Source: an uncultured Erysipelotrichaceae bacterium (lineage in GTDB: Bacteria; Bacillota_I; Bacilli_A; Erysipelotrichales; Erysipelotrichaceae). Taken from it: a stretch of DNA of 10,860 nucleotides. The stretch is from positions 1 to 10,860 of the forward strand of contig CALEMD010000028.1 of NCBI GenBank assembly GCA_937902945.1. Reading direction: 5' to 3'. The translations under genes were made by a program, and so were the position numbers. Under the pieces are notes generated by a model. The model ran no database searches. It saw nothing but the letters and a program-made list of their open reading frames with translations, and had not been told where the DNA came from. Positions 5,153 to 10,860 of the stretch are shown here, one piece after another (positions within the stretch are counted from its first letter, which is position 1; each line of letters begins with the position of its first letter).

Positions 5153-6751
5153 TTACTGGTTGAAAGCATCCGGCAGATCATTCTCTAAAAGGATTGTATC
5201 CTCTCGTGTTGCTATTCGATATACGAGTGCAAATGCCTCCTTTTCGGTTGCGGCTATATGCACATGTTTTCTCTCAAAGCCTGAGTCTTTCAAGCCCCTG
5301 TCAATGGATGCTGTCTGCTGCTGACCGACTAAGATCACCTCATCAGCACAGCCTTTCATCTTCATGCCAAAACTGTGATTGATTTCATCCTGCTTCTCAC
5401 CAAGATCAATCATTCCTGGAGTGACAATAAAACGTCTTCCAGACATTCCCTTCAGCACTTCAAGTGCCATTGAAGAACCCTTCGGATTGGCATTGAATGC
5501 ATCATCTATGAACGTATAGCCATTGATCTTCTTCATCTCCAGGCGATGTTCAACCTGTTTCATATCTCTGACTGCTTTCTGGATATCTGTCCATGGTATA
5601 TCAAGGTAACGAGCGGCTGCTGCCGCTGATAGAATATTCAGTATATTCAGTTCACCAAGCAGACGTGTCTGCATGGGTATGTCTTCATCTGCATGCAATA
5701 TATGGAAAGTGGATCCTTCAGCTGAGTACTGGATCTCTGATGCTCTATAATCAGCATTCAGACAATGGATGCCATAGGTTATGATGGCAACAGGATTCTG
5801 TATCTTATAATCACGGATATATTCATTATCAATATTGATGATGCCAGTGCCATCTTTCGGCAGCATCTCTATCATCTTCATCTTTTCATCAATGATATTC
5901 TGCAAAGATCCAAATGTATTCAGATGCTGAGGGCCGATTGATGTGACAACACCTATGGATGGCTTAACAAAATCCATCAATTCAGAAATATCGTTAACAT
6001 GATCTGCACCCATTTCACATATAAAGACACGATCTATCGGCTTCAGCATCTCACGTATGGTTCTAGTGATTCCCATCGGTGTATTGTAAGAAGCAGGAGT
6101 CATTAAGGACTGATAGCGCACCGATATTACTGACTGCATGATGTTCTTTGTAGAAGTCTTTCCAAAGCTTCCAGTAATCCCTATTTTAATCAGATCAGGG
6201 CGCTCTAGAAGAATATCAGCAGCCAATTTCTGATAGTGCTTCTTAACAGCATTTTCAATTGGCTCTGTAATCCATGCCATTGGATAGATGAGAATCCAAG
6301 GCAGAATAAAGCATAAAATCATGCCAATCCAGGCAGTAATGATGGAGCTGTTCCACAGCACTAGAACAACCCACAGTATATTCAGCAAAGCCAGCAAGAC
6401 AATCTGCCTTTTGACTCGGCCGGTATATACCAGCGGTTTGATATACTTAGTGCGCATTTCCTTCTTCCATAGAACAGCAGCTGAACAGCCCGCCAGTATG
6501 ACAAGCAGGAAATAGGCGGCGTATGGAATAGATGTCTGTTCAAGGATCATCATCAGGAATAGAGCAGCCACTAGAAATACAGCCGGAAATAGAATCCTGT
6601 GCAGTACTTTTTTCTTCTGTGTCAGAAGCCATTCCGTAAACCTTGGCAGTTCATAGCGATTCTGCTGAAACATATGAAGTGCATGCACGCATGATACCGC
6701 TGCATTGGCTAGAAGTGCGATCGCCATCAATATGGTTATTGCTATACTCAT
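5153..6751 (-). CDS. Membrane-anchored MurF-like Mur ligase (532 aa)
   Basis: This is a Mur-ligase-family protein; such ATP-dependent enzymes join an amino acid or dipeptide to a cell-wall precursor through an acyl phosphate. Residues 1-160 hold about five membrane helices (near 3-22, 52-71, 77-95, 116-135 and 137-160) in place of the usual N-terminal substrate domain. The catalytic part starts near 185 with P-loop GITGSFGKTSTK (191-202), CEMGAD (245-250), GPQHLNTFGS (273-282), a likely carbamylated Lys at 290, GELNILN (366-372), HRLE (402-405) and the MurF-type DDAFNANPKGSSM (416-428). These motifs suggest it is catalytically competent, with MurF-like specificity. It overlaps the hydrolase stop by four bases (ATGA) and has AGGAG (6760-6764). 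It ends the four-gene operon. The true substrate is unknown; a lipid-linked precursor is plausible given the membrane domain. It should not be called murF without evidence, since a canonical murF probably exists elsewhere. Confidence 0.9.
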   Translation of the reverse strand: MSIAITILMAIALLANAAVSCVHALHMFQQNRYELPRFTEWLLTQKKKVLHRILFPAVFLVAALFLMMILEQTSIPYAAYFLLVILAGCSAAVLWKKEMRTKYIKPLVYTGRVKRQIVLLALLNILWVVLVLWNSSIITAWIGMILCFILPWILIYPMAWITEPIENAVKKHYQKLAADILLERPDLIKIGITGSFGKTSTKNIMQSVISVRYQSLMTPASYNTPMGITRTIREMLKPIDRVFICEMGADHVNDISELMDFVKPSIGVVTSIGPQHLNTFGSLQNIIDEKMKMIEMLPKDGTGIINIDNEYIRDYKIQNPVAIITYGIHCLNADYRASEIQYSAEGSTFHILHADEDIPMQTRLLGELNILNILSAAAAARYLDIPWTDIQKAVRDMKQVEHRLEMKKINGYTFIDDAFNANPKGSSMALEVLKGMSGRRFIVTPGMIDLGEKQDEINHSFGMKMKGCADEVILVGQQQTASIDRGLKDSGFERKHVHIAATEKEAFALVYRIATREDTILLENDLPDAFNQ

Positions 6752-7515
6752 CCGTTCATCTCCTGTTTCAGAAATACATCAAGAACTTTATTGAAGCGCC
6801 CACTTTGGTGATAATACGCAAAGTGATCATCGTTCTGGAATACTGCCAAGCCTGCGTCTGGCATCTCCTTTTCCATCTCTTTGCCCATCCACAGCGGCAC
6901 TGCGGTATCTTTATCACCCCACACAAGGAGTACTGGACACTTGATGCAGTGCAGCACAGGCGACACATCATCATTGACCACTTTAACAAATGTCGGTTTC
7001 ATGACTCCCTGCGCATTTTTATAATCTTCTGCACCGAATCTGTCTTTCATCTTATCAAGTGCTTTTTGATTATGGGTTGCTTTGAGAATTGCCTTTGCGC
7101 TTTTAAATACAGCCGTGCGTATATACCATTCCGGCGAACGTTTTCCGCGAATTCCGGCAGCTCCTGTCAGACACATCTTGCGCACACCGCCAGGATTGTC
7201 AGCCGCATAGCGGATTGCCACTCGGCATCCAAATGAATGTGCAATCAGAATTGGGTTATGAATATCATTGACGCGAATAAACTCCTGCAGAAAATGTTCA
7301 TAGTCATTTACAGACCACGGCTCCGCCGGTGAATAACTTTCACCAAAGCCTGGAAAATCAAGGTTATAGACATGAAAGTACTCTTTCAAATGATCTTCAA
7401 TCTTCTGCATCATTTCCATATTCTGACCCCATCCATGCAAAAGAATGACATCAGCGCCTTTGCCCTGCTGTCTGAATGCTGTTCTGACGGATGCAATTTC
7501 CTTAAACTCTGTCAT
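6748..7515 (-). CDS. Alpha/beta hydrolase in the Mur-ligase operon (255 aa)
   Basis: This is a single-domain alpha/beta hydrolase, probably cytosolic, with no signal peptide. The oxyanion motif LLHGWGQN spans 25-32, the nucleophile elbow IAHSFGCR has Ser94, the likely acid is Asp203 in WGDKDTAVP, and the catalytic His is His231 in NDDHFAYYH. A helical cap lies at about 120-180. The start overlaps the end of the kinase gene by 14 bases and the stop overlaps the Mur-ligase start by four, so translation of all three is probably coupled. A weak GGCAGG site precedes the ATG. Its position suggests it acts on the same precursor or product as the ligase, for example as an esterase or peptidase-like enzyme, but the sequence does not reveal the substrate. 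It shares only the general fold with the hydrolase at 1972-2775. Confidence 0.93.
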   Translation of the reverse strand: MTEFKEIASVRTAFRQQGKGADVILLHGWGQNMEMMQKIEDHLKEYFHVYNLDFPGFGESYSPAEPWSVNDYEHFLQEFIRVNDIHNPILIAHSFGCRVAIRYAADNPGGVRKMCLTGAAGIRGKRSPEWYIRTAVFKSAKAILKATHNQKALDKMKDRFGAEDYKNAQGVMKPTFVKVVNDDVSPVLHCIKCPVLLVWGDKDTAVPLWMGKEMEKEMPDAGLAVFQNDDHFAYYHQSGRFNKVLDVFLKQEMNG

Positions 7516-8944
7516 TTTTACCTGCCTGTTTCAATTCTTTGCTTTCTTTCTTCTTTTCCTTCAGCCGTGTTCTGCGTTCTTTTCTAGACTCATCTTTCCA
7601 TATCTTAAAACATACGCCTTCAGTCAGGTTTTCTGCTTCAACCTTATATCCGTAGGTAGTCGCAACCCTGTATATGATAGACAGACCCAGACCAAACTGT
7701 CCATCTGTTCCTTTTTCATATGGCTTAAACAGCTTATTCAGTCTGTCTTCTGTCATATGCCTGCCATCATTGGTAACACATAGTTCCCCTTCATGAAGAT
7801 CAATGCGGATCCATGTCTTTGCATAGCGCAGAGCATTGTCTAAAAGATTCTCTACAACAATGCGCCATGGTTCTTCATCACCATGGAAATTGACATCTTC
7901 ATCCATATTCCGAACAAACGTGATCTCCGGTCGAATTACTTTTAAAGATAGAATAGCCTTTTCAATAACCGAATTCATATCCAAGGCATCCCCCGGCTCA
8001 CAATCATCCAGCAGATAGCCCATCTTATTTAAGATGATAAGACTATGTACTTTTTTCTCCAGTCGGTTGGCATGTTCAATAATTACATCACAGGATTTTT
8101 CCAGTGTCTCATATGGATAGATTCCGTCCTTTATACTTTCAGCATAGGATTTGATCGTTGCGATCGGTGTCTTCAGATCATGAGAAATATTCTGTATCAT
8201 CTCCTCTTTGACCTGCGTCTGATGCTGCAGCTCATCTTCCATGTCCTGCAGTGCTTCTGCCACTTCACCTATTTCATCACGCCGATGGATGTTCAGATGC
8301 GGCGGTTCATCATCATTCTTAATTTTCTGTATATAGTTTTTAATCTGATTCAGCGGATGAATCAGACTGGCAACCCATACCATCAGAACTACAAACAGCA
8401 GACCTACGACAACGATATTGATATTGATAACCCCATTGACAAGTGAATTGCGGAATTCCTCTCGGAATGAGTCCATCATGACTGTAATCAGATACCTGCC
8501 ATCATCCAGTTCAGTAATGCAGTAAAGAATCTTGCTGGTGCCGGTAATGCTTTGCTTGCCGCTGATCAGATAGAAGTCCTGCTGCTTATCAGCTGCTCCG
8601 CTGTTCAGGTTATCCAGTACATCTGCTTTGATCTCTTCCGTAAAGCCATTGCCGCCGATGACAGTAAATGATTCCTGATCAGGGTTATAGATTTCCTGGA
8701 TCACTCCAGAACTGCTGACCATCTCTGGATTCTGCTGTGAACTCGCCTGCTGATTCAGAAGATATGCCATAGACTGCTGTGAATTATGCAGTATCTCATA
8801 CATGGAATTCTCCGAAAAACTGTCAACCTGCGGTGTCAGAAACAGAAAAAGGAATAGCAAAAACATAGATAAGACAAGAACTGTAATTGTAAACAGCTGC
8901 TGAGACAGGGTAAGCTCTCCCAGCCACATCCGAATCCGTTTCAT
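7502..8944 (-). CDS. Sensor histidine kinase, HAMP-HisKA-HATPase (480 aa)
   Basis: This membrane histidine kinase should phosphorylate the response regulator encoded just upstream. The first membrane helix is about residues 17-37, followed by an extracytoplasmic sensor of about 135 residues (38-173), then a second helix (174-195). A HAMP domain (about 192-243) follows, then the HisKA box NISHDLKTP with phospho-acceptor His255. The ATPase has an N box (ENLLDNAL, 365-372), NDG (392-394) and GLGLSII (418-424). After the ATPase comes a very charged tail of about 30 residues (451-480), rich in Lys, Arg and Glu. That tail is unusual and partly overlaps the next gene. The sensor shows no named domain that I recognise. 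The ATG overlaps the regulator stop by one base (TGATG). Context suggests a cell-wall signal, but the ligand is unknown. Confidence 0.96.
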   Translation of the reverse strand: MKRIRMWLGELTLSQQLFTITVLVLSMFLLFLFLFLTPQVDSFSENSMYEILHNSQQSMAYLLNQQASSQQNPEMVSSSGVIQEIYNPDQESFTVIGGNGFTEEIKADVLDNLNSGAADKQQDFYLISGKQSITGTSKILYCITELDDGRYLITVMMDSFREEFRNSLVNGVININIVVVGLLFVVLMVWVASLIHPLNQIKNYIQKIKNDDEPPHLNIHRRDEIGEVAEALQDMEDELQHQTQVKEEMIQNISHDLKTPIATIKSYAESIKDGIYPYETLEKSCDVIIEHANRLEKKVHSLIILNKMGYLLDDCEPGDALDMNSVIEKAILSLKVIRPEITFVRNMDEDVNFHGDEEPWRIVVENLLDNALRYAKTWIRIDLHEGELCVTNDGRHMTEDRLNKLFKPYEKGTDGQFGLGLSIIYRVATTYGYKVEAENLTEGVCFKIWKDESRKERRTRLKEKKKESKELKQAGKNDRV

Positions 8945-9603
8945 CAGCCTAAACGATAGCCAAATCCATAAATGGTATGAATGCTGAGATTCGGCATCTT
9001 CTTTCTAAGGCGGCGAAGTGTATCATCTACAACACGGTCACTGCCGTAATAATTGGATTCCCATACCTTTTCAAGTATCTGCTCACGCAGAAAAGCAGTT
9101 CCGCGGTTCTTTACAAACAGCATCAGCAGATCAAATTCCTTTGTGGTCAGTTCAATCTGAACTCCTTTTTCAAATACAATTCTCTGATTTTCATCTATCT
9201 CATATCCGTCAACAGAAATGCGTTCACTTCCCTCTTTATAGGAACGGCGGATAATATTATTCACTCTTAATACTAGTTCCTTCGGAGAAAACGGCTTAGT
9301 AATATAATCATCACTGCCCTTTTCCAGACCGATGATGCGATCAAATTCCTTATCACGGGCAGACATGAAAATCACCGGCACATCTGGATCGTGGCTGCGG
9401 ATCTCCTCAATCAGATCAAATCCGCTTTTGTCATCCAGCATAATGTCTAATATCCAAAGATGCACATCATCATCACTGGTATGTACAGAAGCTTCATCAA
9501 AAGTCAGATAAGAGCGGACTTCATACCCTTCTTTTTCAAGATAGCGCTTAACAAGTTCATTCAGATCTTTTTCATCTTCTACTATATCTATTACACGTTT
9601 CAT
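8944..9603 (-). CDS. OmpR/PhoB-family response regulator (219 aa)
   Basis: This is a two-component DNA-binding regulator. The receiver domain (1-118) has the acidic pair Glu9/Asp10, phospho-acceptor Asp53 (ILDIML), Ser81 (FMSAR) and Lys103 (TKPF). The C-terminal winged-helix domain (about 127-219) has the typical LTTKEFDLL turn and the recognition-helix region DRVVDDTLRRLRKKM, and ends with YGFGYRLG. Length is normal. It is first in the operon, and its partner kinase starts at its stop codon. The ATG at 9603 is preceded by AGGTGA at good spacing. A likely promoter and a small palindrome lie upstream, so the regulator may control its own operon. It is closely related in kind to CssR/VanR-type envelope regulators, but I do not assign it to a subfamily. 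Confidence 0.97.
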   Translation of the reverse strand: MKRVIDIVEDEKDLNELVKRYLEKEGYEVRSYLTFDEASVHTSDDDVHLWILDIMLDDKSGFDLIEEIRSHDPDVPVIFMSARDKEFDRIIGLEKGSDDYITKPFSPKELVLRVNNIIRRSYKEGSERISVDGYEIDENQRIVFEKGVQIELTTKEFDLLMLFVKNRGTAFLREQILEKVWESNYYGSDRVVDDTLRRLRKKMPNLSIHTIYGFGYRLG

Positions 9604-9621
9604 GCGATCACCTATGCAGTT

Positions 9622-9650
9622 ATTTTAGCACATCAGAAGCACTTCTAAAA
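9622..9650 (-). promoter_or_regulatory. Likely promoter of the two-component/Mur-ligase operon with a palindrome
   Basis: The minus strand has an extended -10 TGCTAAAAT (TAAAAT at plus 9622-9627), and 17 bp upstream a poor -35 TTTTAG (9645-9650). A 12-bp interrupted palindrome, AGAAG-TG-CTTCT (9635-9646), spans the spacer and touches the -35. A weak -35 plus a binding site is common at activator-dependent promoters. The -35 region also overlaps the U-tract of the glmM terminator. Confidence 0.4.
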
Positions 9651-9671
9651 GAAAGCAGGGCTCAGCCCTGC
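9647..9671 (-). terminator. Rho-independent terminator of glmM
   Basis: A perfect 7-bp stem, GCAGGGC/GCCCTGC with a 3-base loop, is followed on the minus strand by TTTCTTTT. It begins immediately after the glmM stop codon and separates glmM from the two-component operon. Confidence 0.9.
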
Positions 9672-10825
9672 CTAGATTCCATATTTCTGTTTTACGATAC
9701 TGGCAACACTGTCTACCGATGATGCACAGATTTCATCTGTTTCAGCTTCCACCATGACTCTGACAAGCGGCTCTGTCCCGCTGGCTCTGACAAGAATTCT
9801 GCCATTATTGCCAAGCTTTGCGGCTGTTTCTTCTTCTGCTTTCAGAACCTCTTCGTCCTTCATCGCCTTTTCTTTATCGGTAACTTTGATATTGACTAGC
9901 AGCTGCGGATATATGCGCAGTCCCTGACGGAGTTCATGAATGCCTTTGCCTGTATCCTTCATGATGGTCAGCATCTGCAATGCACTGAGCAGACCATCAC
10001 CTGTAGTAAGATGCTTTTTGAAGATGATATGGCCGGACTGTTCTCCGCCTACCACATAGTCTTCCTGACACATTTTTTCATATACGTACTTATCACCGAC
10101 AGCAGTGCTGCAGACGTTGATGCCATCTCTTTCGAGTGCTTTGAACAGACCTAGATTAGCCATGACAGTTGTAACAACTGTATTGCCTTTCAGCTGACCC
10201 TTTTCTTTCAGATACCGACCAGCAATATACAGCATGTCATCTCCGGTCACAAGAGATCCATCCGGATCCACTGCAATCAGCCGATCTGCATCGCCATCAA
10301 AGGCAAGTCCCAAATCACATGAATGTTCCTTAACCAAGGCTTGCAGATGCTCCGGGTGTGTACTGCCGCATTGGGTATTGATGTTCACTCCGTCCGGTGT
10401 TGAATTTGACATGATGCATTCTGCACCAAGTGCTGTCAGCAGGCGTTCAGCTGTATAGCTGCTGCTGCCGTTGGCACAGTCTAGTGCAAGAACAGTGCCA
10501 TGAAGATCCAGTGGAAATTCTTTTTTCAGCCAGTTCAGATAATCATCCATGCCTTTTTCATAACGGATGATTCTCCCGATTTCATCGTTGGTTTTATAGG
10601 GAATATCGCTGATTCCATCAATAAAATCTTCAATCAATGCTTCAATATCTGCTGAAAGCTTGATGCCTTCTTTCGAAAACATCTTAATGCCGTTGTCATA
10701 GAAAGGATTATGACTTGCCGATATCATTGCCCCTGCTTCAAAATCTTCGTTTCTTGTCAGATAGGCAATCATTGGCGTCGGGCAGTATCCTGCCAGGTAT
10801 GCATCACAGCCATCTGCCGCAATGC
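9672..10825 (-). CDS. glmM: Phosphoglucosamine mutase GlmM, N-terminus missing at the contig end
   Basis: GlmM converts glucosamine-6-phosphate to glucosamine-1-phosphate, the step before UDP-GlcNAc for peptidoglycan. Visible motifs are the phosphoserine loop GAMISASHNP, the metal-binding FDGDADR, the sugar-binding GGEQSGH and the C-terminal phosphate-binding RASGTEPLVRV. Compared with the family's roughly 445-450 residues, about 65 N-terminal residues are missing. An in-frame GTG at 10859 seems to supply a start, but the first 11-12 codons (MTGVQTCALPI and a chimeric Cys) are the translated Illumina adapter. Genuine sequence begins with the codons for IAADGCDAYLAG, whose last complete codon ends at 10823. 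No promoter can be seen. The gene ends with a strong terminator. The active-site motifs are intact, so the real gene is probably functional. Confidence 0.97.
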
Positions 10826-10860
10826 AGATCGGAAGAGCACACGTCTGAACTCCAGTCACA
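10826..10860. other. Illumina adapter sequence (artefact, not genomic)
   Basis: From 10826 the plus strand reads AGATCGGAAGAGCACACGTC and continues to 10859 as the standard Illumina TruSeq read-1 adapter. Base 10860 would be the first index base. Read backwards it yields the well-known false peptide MTGVQTCALPI at the start of glmM. It marks an untrimmed contig end. Confidence 0.97.

Noticed and set aside
6643..7236. 197-codon plus-strand open frame
   Set aside because: It lies antisense to the hydrolase and Mur-ligase genes, whose motifs are unambiguous; its composition is non-protein-like.
5153..9603. Vancomycin-resistance (van) operon
   Set aside because: A regulator-kinase pair and a cell-wall ligase are present, but there is no D-Ala-D-Ala ligase homologue, VanH dehydrogenase or VanX dipeptidase in the window.

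Overview
This is a draft-quality contig from a low-GC Gram-positive bacterium of the phylum Bacillota. The evidence is strong AGGAGG-type ribosome sites, sigma-A style promoters, a lipoprotein signal peptide, an OmpR/EnvZ-type pair and uniformly Bacillota-like proteins. The style fits the Erysipelotrichales, but that placement is an impression and was not tested. Every gene I can support lies on the minus strand, so transcription runs from high to low coordinates. Both ends are incomplete. typA runs off the left edge. At the right edge glmM is cut short and the last 35 bases are Illumina adapter, not genome.

Layout from right to left, in the direction of transcription. (1) glmM, phosphoglucosamine mutase, lacks its N-terminus and ends in a strong hairpin terminator (9647-9671). 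(2) A compact, translationally coupled four-gene operon follows: response regulator, sensor histidine kinase, alpha/beta hydrolase, and a membrane-anchored MurF-like ligase (9603 down to 5153). All three junctions overlap, by 1, 14 and 4 bases. Peptidoglycan precursor chemistry or a cell-envelope response is the obvious theme. (3) A three-tRNA cluster, Ser(GCU)-Asp(GUC)-Gly(GCC), has its own promoter. (4) An eroded segment follows: a small frameshifted coding remnant and a 5'-truncated RhuM-Fic gene with a terminator, enclosed by two diverged direct repeats of about 100 bp, one of which abuts the 3' end of tRNA-Gly. (5) A two-gene operon encodes a lipoprotein of unknown function and an alpha/beta hydrolase. 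(6) A small cysteine-containing protein has its own promoter, with an inverted repeat between -35 and -10. (7) typA, the ribosome-associated GTPase, has its own promoter.

The most notable points are the Mur-ligase operon under its own two-component system, the repeat-flanked RhuM-Fic ruin beside a tRNA cluster, and the adapter at the contig end, which creates a false N-terminus on glmM. I found no CRISPR array, complete mobile element or riboswitch.
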